DNA from: Trichomonas vaginalis G3
Lineage: Eukaryota > Parabasalia > Trichomonadida > Trichomonadidae
Assembly (NCBI RefSeq): GCF_026262505.1
Contig: NC_067204.1
Location: 25,203,300 to 25,267,299, forward strand
DNA: 64,000 nucleotides
Reading direction: 5' to 3'
Part shown: one piece after another, positions 28,135 through 36,787 of the stretch
How the letters are laid out: each line of letters starts with the position of its first letter
How positions within the stretch are numbered: position 1 is the stretch's first letter
Position numbers and translations under genes: made by a program
Notes under the pieces: generated by a model
What the model saw: only the letters and a program-made list of their open reading frames with translations
The model's database searches: none
What the model was told of the DNA's origin: nothing

Positions 28135-28968
28135 ATGAATTTTACAAAACCACCGTTACCGTTCTTTGGAAATAAGAGTAGATGTAAAGATATTATATTG
28201 AGAGAACTTAAGAAACTACCGAATGGTCTAACATTTGTAGATTTGTTCGGTGGAAGTTTCTATATATCCCATTTGTGCCATATAATATTCCCAGACTCAA
28301 AGATTATATGCAATGACTTCGACAACTATATGGACCGTCTCAAACATATTCCAGACACAAACAATATATTGAAAGAGTTAAAAGAAAAGATACCTATAGG
28401 TAAGATCGAACGTATACCATTAGATAAGAAAAATATTGTGAGAGAGGTTTTGAAAAAAGCAGAATATATAGACTGGGATAGTATATCTGCTAGACTATTA
28501 TATAGTGGTTCTATAAGAGTTCATGACATTGAAACACTTATGTCAAAAGTTTTATATCTTAACTATACAAATGTTTTCAAAGAGGACATAGAAAAATATA
28601 TTGAGGGTATAGAGTTTGTGAGATGTCATTGGACAGATTTGTATGAAAAATATAAAGACAAGGAAAATGTTTTCTTTATAGTGGACCCGCCGTTCTATAA
28701 CACATGGGATTTTCAATACCAAGTAGACTGGACTTTGAGAGACTCTTTAGAAACTTTAGACGTTTTACATAACCATCCATGCTTTTACTTTACATCCGAT
28801 AAAAGTGGTTTGGAAACCGTTATGAGATGGTTAGAGGACATACATGACTATGAGTTTATATATGACAAGATAGAATATGAGAGAGGTCCTATAAACTGGA
28901 GAAAGTGTCACAATAAAGAAATTTTATTAGTAAGTAAATGTGGTTTGAAATCGGACTACTTGTTTTAG
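28135..28968 (+). CDS. Dam/D12-type adenine-N6 DNA methyltransferase
   Basis: 277 residues. LPFFGNKSRCKDII near residue 8 is the AdoMet-binding PFxGxK motif. VDLFGGSFYIS is the following Gly-rich loop, ICNDFDNY carries the acidic residue that binds AdoMet ribose, and FFIVDPPFYNTW at about 180-190 is the catalytic DPPY/F motif. Order and size match the D12 (Dam) class, which methylates adenine in DNA. N6-methyladenine is reported as abundant in T. vaginalis DNA, so such element enzymes are candidate writers or self-marking enzymes. First gene inside the terminal repeat; starts after CATTTTTATTATTATATAT. Looks whole. Confidence 0.85.
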   Translation: MNFTKPPLPFFGNKSRCKDIILRELKKLPNGLTFVDLFGGSFYISHLCHIIFPDSKIICNDFDNYMDRLKHIPDTNNILKELKEKIPIGKIERIPLDKKNIVREVLKKAEYIDWDSISARLLYSGSIRVHDIETLMSKVLYLNYTNVFKEDIEKYIEGIEFVRCHWTDLYEKYKDKENVFFIVDPPFYNTWDFQYQVDWTLRDSLETLDVLHNHPCFYFTSDKSGLETVMRWLEDIHDYEFIYDKIEYERGPINWRKCHNKEILLVSKCGLKSDYLF

Positions 28969-29069
28969 GTTTTTTCCATTGTGTCATTTATTTCTTTGAC
29001 GTGGCAGAAAAGTACAGAGAATATGAAGATGAACCAATGCCTGCAAATGTTCAGTATATGTACTCGTAA
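28938..29069 (+). CDS. 43-residue single-pass membrane protein
   Basis: Starts with ATG at 28938, overlapping the methyltransferase stop by 31 bases in another frame. MWFEIGLLVLGFFHCVIYFF is one membrane helix; a charged DVAEKYREYEDEP tail follows. It lies in a compact run of element genes on one strand. Such tiny membrane proteins occur in many capsid-bearing elements, but the role is unknown. Too short for automated gene calling, so support is the start, the helix and context. Confidence 0.5.
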   Translation: MWFEIGLLVLGFFHCVIYFFDVAEKYREYEDEPMPANVQYMYS

Positions 29070-29077
29070 GAGATATT

Positions 29078-29095
29078 TTTATCTAATATTAAATG
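29078..29095 (+). promoter_or_regulatory. Element-type start-site motif
   Basis: TTTTTATCT followed by AATATTAAATG at the start of the 120-residue gene; same pattern as at 7364, 12773 and others. Confidence 0.5.
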
Positions 29096-29455
29096 GACGC
29101 ACAGAACTTAGCGAATGCACAGCAACCTGGACAACCAAACCCAGAGAATATTCCAAATGAAGTTAGAATACAAACTGCAATGGCAAACTATGGTCAAGTG
29201 CCAACAGATGTACAAATGCAAACTGCCATGTCAAATGACGCTGCGTTAGGTTTGCCACCATGGTATGCAAATATGAGATGGAAAGAGTTTTATACAAACC
29301 CTGAAGTGGGATATAAACAACTTTATGCAGATGACGCGAACACAGGAGTTGACCCAGAATATGTTTTCTACCAGAGGAGAAACAGAATGTATGAGCTCCA
29401 GTTAAAGAATGCTATGGAACTCAACAGGAAACGTAAGAGACTAGGCGGACATTAG
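29093..29455 (+). CDS. Small Polinton protein (120 aa)
   Basis: The complete version of the ORF at 2131. Residues 1-45 are Asn/Gln/Pro-rich with an internal duplication (VRIQTAMANYGQVPTDVQMQ). The 75-residue C-terminal part is identical to the Polinton A copy. Basic KRKRLGG end. A start-site motif precedes it. A repeated NxxxAMxN theme could form an interaction hook. Unknown function; the strong identity between copies implies a recent common source. Confidence 0.65.
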   Translation: MDAQNLANAQQPGQPNPENIPNEVRIQTAMANYGQVPTDVQMQTAMSNDAALGLPPWYANMRWKEFYTNPEVGYKQLYADDANTGVDPEYVFYQRRNRMYELQLKNAMELNRKRKRLGGH

Positions 29456-29473
29456 ATTTTTACATATAGTAAA

Positions 29474-29716
29474 ATGGGTTTCTTCAGTAGTATTGGAAAC
29501 TTCTTCAGAAGAGTTGGAAGAGGTATATGGAATGGAATAAAAACCGTAGGAAGAGGAATTTGGAACGGAGTCAAAAATATTGGTAAAAGAGTAGGTCAGT
29601 TTGTTGGTATTATACCTAAAGACCCTGAACCAGAAGAACAAGCTCCTGTTATACAACAGCCTGAACCTGCACCACAGTCTAGTTGGCAACCAAATCCAAC
29701 ACCTCAACCGTATTAA
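29474..29716 (+). CDS. Small Gly-rich amphipathic protein, Polinton B copy
   Basis: 80 residues, same design as 2377-2610: an N-terminal amphipathic GRGIWNGIKTVGRGIW repeat and a Pro/Gln/Glu tail. Several base differences from the Polinton A copy cluster in the amphipathic half while the flanks are identical. This half keeps its Gly/Trp/Lys pattern, which suggests the pattern, not the exact residues, matters. Likely a membrane-active minor virion component (inference). Confidence 0.7.
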   Translation: MGFFSSIGNFFRRVGRGIWNGIKTVGRGIWNGVKNIGKRVGQFVGIIPKDPEPEEQAPVIQQPEPAPQSSWQPNPTPQPY

Positions 29717-29720
29717 AAAG

Positions 29721-30569
29721 TTATATTTTTACCGTTCGATAGTAGTTGTATATGAAACTAAGTTCTAAGTAAAACGCATGGTATAATGGAATTATTCTTT
29801 TTCTTCCATCTGTAGTAAACCATACTTGAAAGTCTGAAATACTTCCACTTGGTGGTTCGTATAACTTTGTAGGTTTTTCGTAAAAGTCATTTGCCAAGCA
29901 TAAGAAAGAGTTTTGGGCGCCAGAAAATGAAGCATGAACAATAATAGCATCTTGGTCGAAAACATTTTCATATGTTCCATTAGGGTTTTCGACTTCATAA
30001 AAGTCTGGGTGTACTGGATATGCTGCAGGCTGATTTAACATCCTCATAAATCTATACCATGCCAAGTTGTTATATTTTGTAGAAATATAAACGTTTTCTC
30101 CAAGGTCTTCTATTCTATTGATTTTAACAGTTGCATTTTTCCTGTCATAAATAATATCGAGATGGTATTCTCCTTCGTCAATGTTATACTGTTTTGCATA
30201 TTCGATATAGATATCGTTTATTTTTTCTTGAAAAGCTTGAAGAGTTGTTTCTAAGTTTACAAGCAAACTAACTTGTAAAAGTTTTCCCTGTTCAAATTTC
30301 TCATACATACGTTTTTCTTTGTTATAGTATCGAACTTCAAAACCGACCGTAAATGGGAAACCATGTATGGCTTCTGAAATGAACTTCATTCTACGAAAGC
30401 CAATAGCTTTTGTGACAGATGGGTCTCTTAGCCATCTTAATGGGTAGTCAAAACGATAGCCTTCATGCTTTACGGTCTCTGTCTCAAACTTTTGACCGAC
30501 ATTAGTAAAAAGTTCATCTAATGGTTTAGTTGTAGCAACTCTTGAATTTTCTTTTTCTATTGGAAGCAT
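29721..30569 (-). CDS. Penton-like protein P1, Polinton B copy
   Basis: 282 residues, the same length as the Polinton A copy. Ends are almost identical in DNA and protein, but residues from about 63 to 196 share only scattered positions (LLVNLETTLQAFQEKIN against SSSLQTALKNIEDKIN). Length is kept and both middles are open, so the difference is not decay. It is divergent from the fibre genes with an 18-base spacer. Together with P2-like layout this supports a vertex protein that holds a fibre (inference). Confidence 0.55.
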   Translation of the reverse strand: MLPIEKENSRVATTKPLDELFTNVGQKFETETVKHEGYRFDYPLRWLRDPSVTKAIGFRRMKFISEAIHGFPFTVGFEVRYYNKEKRMYEKFEQGKLLQVSLLVNLETTLQAFQEKINDIYIEYAKQYNIDEGEYHLDIIYDRKNATVKINRIEDLGENVYISTKYNNLAWYRFMRMLNQPAAYPVHPDFYEVENPNGTYENVFDQDAIIVHASFSGAQNSFLCLANDFYEKPTKLYEPPSGSISDFQVWFTTDGRKRIIPLYHAFYLELSFIYNYYRTVKI

Positions 30570-30587
30570 ATTTTATCTAGAATAAAA

Positions 30588-30740
30588 ATGTCGAAAGATA
30601 TTGCTTCCATAAGAGAAATACAACACAACCGACAACTCATTATGCAAGCTCTAAATAAGAACACAACAAACTTTTCAAACTATTCTAAGATATCTGAGTC
30701 ATTGAAAGAAGGAAACTTAAAACTGACATTAACCCAATGA
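30588..30740 (+). CDS. 50-residue ORF overlapping the fibre gene start
   Basis: Begins MSKDIASIREIQHNRQ and ends KLTLTQ. Its TGA overlaps the ATG of the fibre-shaft gene in an ATGA arrangement (30737-30740), so the two are tightly coupled. The head is shared with 3482-3646 in Polinton A. It is helical and mildly basic. Possible chaperone or adaptor for the fibre; unknown. Confidence 0.6.
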   Translation: MSKDIASIREIQHNRQLIMQALNKNTTNFSNYSKISESLKEGNLKLTLTQ

Positions 30741-31330
30741 CAGATGAGTTTCTATTTCAAGACAAGAAGAACAATACTGTCTGTATAAATCCAACAAAAG
30801 GAACTTTAAACGAGAAACCTATAAATGAACTTCTTTTGAAAACAGATGTTGACAACAAAGCTGACAAAGAATATGTAGACGATGCAATAGCAAAAGAAGA
30901 AGAAAGAGCTAACAATGCTTATGCAACAAAAGAACATACTCATCCTGAACTAGCAGACAAAACATATGTTGACAATAAAATGTCAAGTGAAGTGACAAGA
31001 GCTGAAAACGAATATTCTAAAAAGACTCATATACATTCTATATCTGAAATAACAGACTTACAAGAAACCTTAAACAGTAAAAGTGCCGTTGGACATACAC
31101 ATTCTATATCTGAAATAACAGACTTAAACGTTAGCCTTGAAAAGAAAGCAAATAAGAACCATACACATACAAGTTTTACAACTGTTGCTATAGAAAGTAT
31201 TGAAGGAACGGTTGAAGAAACTGGTGGGGATGTATTATATTGTAAACCTCCTAACTTTCCACAAGGTTTAACATCGGATGACGACATAACGACGATGAGA
31301 AACATTAGATGTAAAGATGTTTATGCATGA
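30737..31330 (+). CDS. Phage-type tail-fibre shaft protein
   Basis: 197 residues. The N-terminal 40 residues (FLFQDKKNNTVCINPTKGT) could be the attachment tail. From about 40 to 145 come repeats typical of bacteriophage tail and side fibres: KADKEYVDDAIAKEE, ATKEHTHPELADKTYVD, and twice HTHSISEITDL separated by about 24 residues with NSKSAVG. In phages these form trimeric fibre shafts. The C-terminal part (GGDVLYCKPPNFPQG) is a separate small domain. The stop overlaps the next ORF by 4 bases. Nothing suggests bacterial DNA: base use matches the neighbouring element genes. Confidence 0.75.
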   Translation: MTDEFLFQDKKNNTVCINPTKGTLNEKPINELLLKTDVDNKADKEYVDDAIAKEEERANNAYATKEHTHPELADKTYVDNKMSSEVTRAENEYSKKTHIHSISEITDLQETLNSKSAVGHTHSISEITDLNVSLEKKANKNHTHTSFTTVAIESIEGTVEETGGDVLYCKPPNFPQGLTSDDDITTMRNIRCKDVYA

Positions 31331-31851
31331 AGGATGAACATAATATTAAATTCACTGCTCAAGATTTATATGACAAGAAAGCAGACAAAACAGAGCTTCA
31401 AACATTAAAGACAGAAATACTTCAAACATTATATCCTATAGGCTCTATTTATACGTCAATGAACTCTACCAGACCAGAAACAGTTCTGGGTTTTGGAACT
31501 TGGACTCAAATAGTCGACAGGTTTTTGTATTGTGCAAACTCTTCAAAGGAAACAGGTGGAAGTAAAACGATTTCAGGTGAAAATTTACCTGCACACAGTC
31601 ACTACATAGATTTAAGTACAGCTCAAGCAGGTTGGCATAAGCATAGATATTGGGATTGGTCAGCAATGACAAAAGGTAAAGGATATGATGTTAAAGACAA
31701 CGTTAAGTTTGCTATAGATTGTTTCTGGAGTAACACTGAGGGAGGAGGAAACCATACACATCGCGTTTCGGGATATACGCAAACAACGGGACAAAGTAAA
31801 GAATACATGCCACCTTACATGACAGTTTACGCATGGTATAGAATTGCTTAG
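31327..31851 (+). CDS. Phage gp10/tail-collar-type fibre tip
   Basis: 174 residues, ATGA-coupled to the shaft gene. A short coiled coil (KADKTELQTLKTEIL) leads into YPIGSIYTSMNSTRPETVLG, GTWTQIVDRFLYC and GGSKTISGENLPAHSHYI, then GGGNHTHRVSG and a final YMPPYMTVYAWYRIA. These are the hallmarks of the baseplate gp10 C-terminal/tail-collar receptor-tip domain found at the ends of many phage fibres, where His residues bind metal along the trimer. Role by analogy: binding the target cell surface. The ORF looks whole. Confidence 0.8.
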   Translation: MKDEHNIKFTAQDLYDKKADKTELQTLKTEILQTLYPIGSIYTSMNSTRPETVLGFGTWTQIVDRFLYCANSSKETGGSKTISGENLPAHSHYIDLSTAQAGWHKHRYWDWSAMTKGKGYDVKDNVKFAIDCFWSNTEGGGNHTHRVSGYTQTTGQSKEYMPPYMTVYAWYRIA

Positions 31852-31854
31852 TCG

Positions 31855-32804
31855 TCATTTTCAACTTCTTTAGCATATTCGTCAGGAAGTTGTCTTATAT
31901 TTGTTAGGAACTGTCTTTGAAAGTACCACCTTGAACTTTGACAAGTTTGAAACGAGGTCTGACAATAGTAGTTTTTATCTTCTGCTTGCAGTGTGTACAT
32001 TTTGCCATGTTTGCCTAAAACTTCATAATATTCTCTTGTATACTTTCTTCTATTTTTACGAACACGAATGTGAGTACCTGTCGGGTTCCATTGTTGTCAT
32101 AGTCAATAGTATTTTCATATGGGTCGCGTTTAGGTATTTCTATTTTTACTTTGTCGCCTTTCTTAAGTTTGAAGCCCGGCATTCTTTCTTGTTTGTCTCT
32201 TTTGACTAAATTATTAAATATATAGTCTTTCTCTAAGTCAGGGTTGTTTTTCATTTCTTCGGGGAGTGGTTTCCCAAACCTTTTTGTTTACGGCTATTGT
32301 AAATATTTAAAACTTGTCTCATCTTTGCCATGGAGAAGTGTCTATATTTGTCGTCATATGACATTTCATTTGCTTCACCACCTTGTGGTTGGTTTAAGTC
32401 TCTTAACATTTTTATACAACCGTCAATGACACCAAGAGCAGAATGGTTTTGGTCGACAATGAAATATTGGTTTACATTTTTTGAACGCAGATAGTTTTTT
32501 ACATCATCTGATTTGAAAGAACTTTCACAGTCAGATGTCAGTTTTGTTGGATGGTATTTGTCAACGAATATTGTCAAAGCAGTTTTCACATCTAAAATAT
32601 TTTTGGACCATAATGGTATGGCTTCACAGTATCTGTGTTTTGACCGACAAATATTAGCCAGTATGGTGGTCCATCTGTTCTAACTCTCGGAATGTTTTCC
32701 AAGATATCCATAAACCAAGCATTTGGTGTTGAACTAAAGATTTTTATCATGAGTGCTTTCTTTGTCGCTTTAGAAACATAGGGGTCCTTGTTTGGATTCG
32801 TCAT
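31855..32804 (-). pseudogene. Polinton integrase, broken
   Basis: Minus-strand remnant of a retroviral-type integrase. Visible pieces of the DDE core include NAWFMDILE with the first Asp, TSDCESSFKSDDVKNYL with the second, and HSALGVIDGCIKMLRD in the place of the Glu helix, then a beta-rich GFKLKKGDKVKIEI tail. It belongs to the Polinton integrase type and differs from the integrase at the window start. Broken, about two or three breaks. Confidence 0.75.
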
Positions 32805-32808
32805 TTTT

Positions 32809-33220
32809 TACCCTATAAGAAATGGGTTATTTGGCGCATTAGCAGGAGTTGCATCCAGATTTTTGCCCGCAGTGGGAACAATAGCCAGAGGTGTATTTGG
32901 AGTTGGAAGGAAGATTTTGAGTACATTAGGTATACTTAAAGAGAAAGCACAACCTATTATACAAACTGTACAGAAAGGTTGGGATGTAGCACGAGATGCA
33001 ACAAATTTATTCCAAATCCTGAAACAAGAGGAAAAGTTCAAGGATGATGGACAATGTAGGAAGACAAGCAGGAAACTATTATAACAAAGCAAATGACTAC
33101 TATAACCAAGCAGGACACTATATGGACCAAGGTGAAAGATTCTTTAACAGAGGATATAACCATGCACAACAATGGGTAAACAATAACCAACCTCAACCGC
33201 CTCAAACGTGGGGAATGTAA
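32809..33220 (+). pseudogene. Gly/Ala-rich amphipathic protein, broken
   Basis: The first part (GLFGALAGVASRFLPAVG, then ARGVFGVGRKILSTLG) is a long amphipathic, Gly/Ala-rich segment like membrane-active peptides; the later part is Asn/Tyr/Gln-rich. Divergent from the integrase. It may be the Polinton B equivalent of a second minor virion or core protein. Broken, about one break. Confidence 0.5.
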
Positions 33221-33240
33221 AGTTTTTTACTGAGATGAAA

Positions 33241-33996
33241 TGAACAATACAGCATTGAGACAAATGGGTTCAAGATGGATTTGTCGACTTCCAGCAGTTA
33301 CACAACGTGTTTGTCAAGTTCTTTCCTATACCTCAGGAAGTTTAGACCGGACTTAAAAAACCTAAACAACCAGTTGAAAACAAACCAAACTAAAATTTTT
33401 ACTGAGATGAAATGACCGAAGAAGTTGAAACAGTAGATTTGACACCACAAACAAAAGTTCAGAACCATTGTCAAAACCTGTCAAAGAACTTACAGATGAA
33501 GAGAAAAATTCAATAATAGAAAGTGCCAGGTCTGGAAATACAAACCCTAACTATAAAGTCACTTTTCATAGAAATGGAACGGCTAGTATCTCAAAAAAAG
33601 AAACAGACTCTCACAAATAAAATATTGAAGTCTGAAGGAGCTTTCGAGACAACAGATGGAAAAGTTTACTTCACTGACCAACAGTTCATTATAGAACATC
33701 TCATTGACTTAGAGTCGAAATATTCTAAACTTTACAACAAACACAAAAAGTTGAAAGGAAAACAAAAACAAATGGCATATGATATTTATGAAGATGTTGA
33801 CGACACAACTGTTCCTGCAGGTGAGGTAAAGTCAAAGGAACCGAAAAGTGACGAAAAACCGATAGAAGAAGAGAAACCAAAAACTGAAGATAAACCAAAA
33901 CCAAAGTTTAGTTTCCAAACTAAACCAAGTCAACCTTCATTAGCTGGTATGGGTTGGCGTCAAAGACTTATGGCAGCAGGCGGTTATGTAAAGTAA
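33241..33996 (+). pseudogene. Charged-protein region, broken
   Basis: Two starts preceded by TTTTTACTGAGATGAAATG-like leaders (33241, 33411). The main frame to 33996 is Lys/Glu/Pro-rich and ends MGWRQRLMAAGGYVK. Its opening theme resembles the 144-residue protein at 6628-7062 in Polinton A. Broken, a few breaks. Function unknown. Confidence 0.45.
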
Positions 33997-34026
33997 AGAA
34001 AAAAATATTTTTTTATTTTTATAAAA

Positions 34027-34305
34027 ATGCCCCCATATAGAATGGATAGAAAGTCTGCTAGAATAAAAGCAGAGTTACAAAGATATGGTTGGAGAGTTTC
34101 GAAGAAGTTTAAATATAGGAAGGGAAGACCCATAAAAGTCTATGACAAACTGGCTGGTCTGACCTACGAAATGGATTTGGAAACAGCACGTGCAAATTAT
34201 CCAAACAGACTAGAGAGGTTAGAAGAAGAACGTCTTATGAACATGCCTTTCGATGTTAGTGAACCTCAAGTTGAAGGACACGACGGCTTTGCCAGATTCT
34301 ACTGA
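34027..34305 (+). CDS. Small basic protein before polB
   Basis: 92 residues: MPPYRMDRKSARIKAELQ, then a basic GWRVSKKFKYRKGRPIKVYD core and a helical acidic end. Preceded by TTATTTTTATAAAAATG, the element start-site type. Location directly upstream of polB on the same strand raises the possibility of a replication role; protein-primed polymerases need a priming protein, but no feature here proves that. Unknown. Confidence 0.5.
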   Translation: MPPYRMDRKSARIKAELQRYGWRVSKKFKYRKGRPIKVYDKLAGLTYEMDLETARANYPNRLERLEEERLMNMPFDVSEPQVEGHDGFARFY

Positions 34306-34308
34306 AAC

Positions 34309-36158
34309 ATGACGAACAATTGCATCCTTTGAGAAGGAAAAAAGGTAGTGCAGAGATGGTCATGCTCCCATGGAAAGAACAAGATATGCATATGAAAAGT
34401 ATCGTGAAGTTAGAAGTCAAATTACATCTGGTCGAACCTTTACAGTAAACTTTGACGAAGGAAAGAACAAAGAAGGCTTCATGGGAGTACTTGCTGCAAT
34501 TCAAGACGGAAATAAGAAAGGACACAATCTCAGATTGACCATAACAGATTTGGATGGTCACATTTACTATGCAAATGGCAATGAACAAACAGCTGCAAAA
34601 CTTCTTGACGCTTTCAAGACTACAAAGAGAGAACAAATGGTTGACTCCGACTCAGACATTTTGAATGCAATTGAAGGAATTGCAAGTGTCAAGTTCGAAT
34701 GGTACCAACCTAACCCTCAAGCAGTCAGACAACATGCTGGATACTTCCCCTTCATAAATAAGTCTGACATTGACTTGACAAGGTATGGAATTTACAATTC
34801 AATTGAAACAATTGTCAATGAACCTTGTATTCTTACATGTCTCAGGAACTCTGGTCTTGTTACAGATGAGAAGATGAAGTATCTTGAGTCATGTGTGAAG
34901 ACAAGGTACATTCTCAGAGGTCAATTGGCAAAAATTGCACCGTTGGCAAATGTCAATATCCGAGTCAACATACCTACAGCTAAAGGTTCTTCACATGACG
35001 ACTATGTTGTTGAGTTCAATTTACCATGGTTGAAGATTGCAATTGTCCACAACCACTTCATGTTGAACGAAAGTCTTACAAACCCATTGTTCGGAAAAGG
35101 CAAGTGCAACATTGTCAGAGCTGTAAACATTCTTTTCGAGAAAGGTTTGTTGGAACCAATTCCAGATGACAAGCTGACAGAAACTTTTGTACCAAAAGAC
35201 GAAACAAACTTTTCACTGTTAGCAAGACCAAAAGTTGTTCCAGACAAAGTTCTAGTACAAAAGAAGTACACAATTCCAAAAGGAGTTGGATTGTTCGGAT
35301 ACCAACCTGAACCAGAAGAACTTCCAATGAGGTTGCAAGAACTTCAAGATGCTATAAACAAACTTCCATTGAGACATCCAATTGACGTCAAATTGTATTG
35401 GAGAGCATCTGAGTTAGGTCAGAAGGTTTTATATGAAACAGGTTGCTTCGACGATGTTTATAAGATAACAGGAGAAGTTTCTCAGAAGATAAGAGACTCA
35501 CTTGAATTTCCACAAACTGGACCAATTGGTTGCGACAAGTTCGACTCAGATGAAAAGATATACTATGTCGACCTTAACGCTGCATACATGAGGTTTGTCC
35601 AATATATTCCGACTGGAATTCCAAACGAAGATGGTGAGTTTCCGGGAAGGAACTATACAGTTGGAAAAGTCATACAACAACTGTATGATATTAGGAAAGC
35701 TTCAAACCCCAAACTTGCAATGACACTCAAATTGCTTATGAATTCGACATGGGGATATTCTTAAGAAACCTCAAGAGATGAAGAGTAAACATTATGAGAA
35801 GGTCGACAACTTTGTTGAAAGGTTTTCTCCTTTTGTTTTGAAGTACGAATTCACTCAAGGTCAAAGTGGCTTAGTAACCACATTAAAACCTATTGTCGAA
35901 CATTGGTCTTACCCTCAGTTCGCAAAGGCAGTCCTTGACAACTACAATGAGTTCTTCTCCGAAGTCAAATCGAAAGTTGTGGTTTACTATGAGAACATTG
36001 ACGCACTCATGACGAACGAAGAAGGGTACAACAAACTCATTGAAATGGGCATGGTCGGTGAAAAGATGGGTCAATTCAAATTGGACAAATTTTCACCGAA
36101 GTTCATGTCCTCTCCAAGCGTAAGTATTGGGGCATACTTGAAGACGGCACAGAAATAA
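34309..36158 (+). pseudogene. Polinton protein-primed-type polB, broken
   Basis: Family B DNA polymerase remnant. Motif A is IYYVDLNAAYMRFV; motif B is KLLMNSTWGY; a motif C-type strand region follows (KSKVVVYYENIDAL). The N-terminal half (about 300 residues) lies where exonuclease and terminal-protein-binding regions would be, with KFEWYQPNPQAVRQ and FNLPWLKIAIVHNH. Base composition is noticeably less AT-rich than in the left third of the element. Broken, a few breaks. Confidence 0.8.
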
Positions 36159-36196
36159 AACATTGCATGAAATAAAAAATTTTATTCGAATTTGAA

Positions 36197-36466
36197 TTAA
36201 AATGTGGGAATTCTTGGGAACGGGAAAGGCTTATTTACTTGAGGAACAGGTAAAGGTGGTGGAGGTGGAGGTGGTGGCAACCAGTCCATTTTATATTCCT
36301 TCCTAGCTAATTTCCGTTTAATTTCATGGTCGCCCTCGGAGTCTTTGAATCGGACAGGTCGAGTTACACCATTCTTGGTCTCAAACTCATATATAACCTG
36401 TTTGTCTGTATTTTCATCGACTATGGCACGAGACACGACATTGACCAAACGGACAAAAAGTGTCAT
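36197..36466 (-). CDS. Small protein with polyproline tail
   Basis: 89 residues. The N-terminal part is beta-like (VIYEFETKNGVTRPVRF), then a basic helix and a PPPPPPPPLPVP run. The start lies at the divergent start of the next plus-strand ORF. The polyproline may bind an SH3/WW/profilin-like host partner (inference). Unknown family. Confidence 0.45.
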   Translation of the reverse strand: MTLFVRLVNVVSRAIVDENTDKQVIYEFETKNGVTRPVRFKDSEGDHEIKRKLARKEYKMDWLPPPPPPPPLPVPQVNKPFPFPRIPTF

Positions 36467-36471
36467 TTCGG

Positions 36472-36738
36472 ATGGTCACGAAGCAGCCAATCGCATTCGA
36501 GCACTTCGAAGAAGCCTTACGTTCCAAGGGAGAGGGTGTCTGGTGCAAGGCAGAGGTCATGAAACTCTACGAGCAGTACATCCTCAATGCCTGGGAGGAC
36601 AAATCGTCCTTGGATTGGCATTCTAACCAACTCCTCTGGGACGACCTCCTACGCAACTGGGATAACGAAAGAGCCCAATTCAAAGGTCGGGAACTAATTT
36701 TGCAAATTACCCTTAATTTAACATACTTATCCAAATAA
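36472..36738 (+). CDS. Small helical protein, unknown
   Basis: 88 residues from MVTKQPIAFEHFEEALR. Helical, Trp-rich (AWEDKSSLDWHSNQLLWDDLL). It is divergent from and nearly overlapping the polyproline ORF. Base composition is GC-richer like the polB region. No family recognised. Confidence 0.45.
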   Translation: MVTKQPIAFEHFEEALRSKGEGVWCKAEVMKLYEQYILNAWEDKSSLDWHSNQLLWDDLLRNWDNERAQFKGRELILQITLNLTYLSK

Positions 36739-36787
36739 ACACTAAATTTACTTGGGGTTTCCCCCTAAAATAAAATTTTTTTTACTC

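Noticed and set aside
30737-31851. Bacterial contamination as the source of the fibre genes
   Set aside because: AT content, start-site pattern and tight overlap with the element's own small ORF match the neighbouring Polinton genes.
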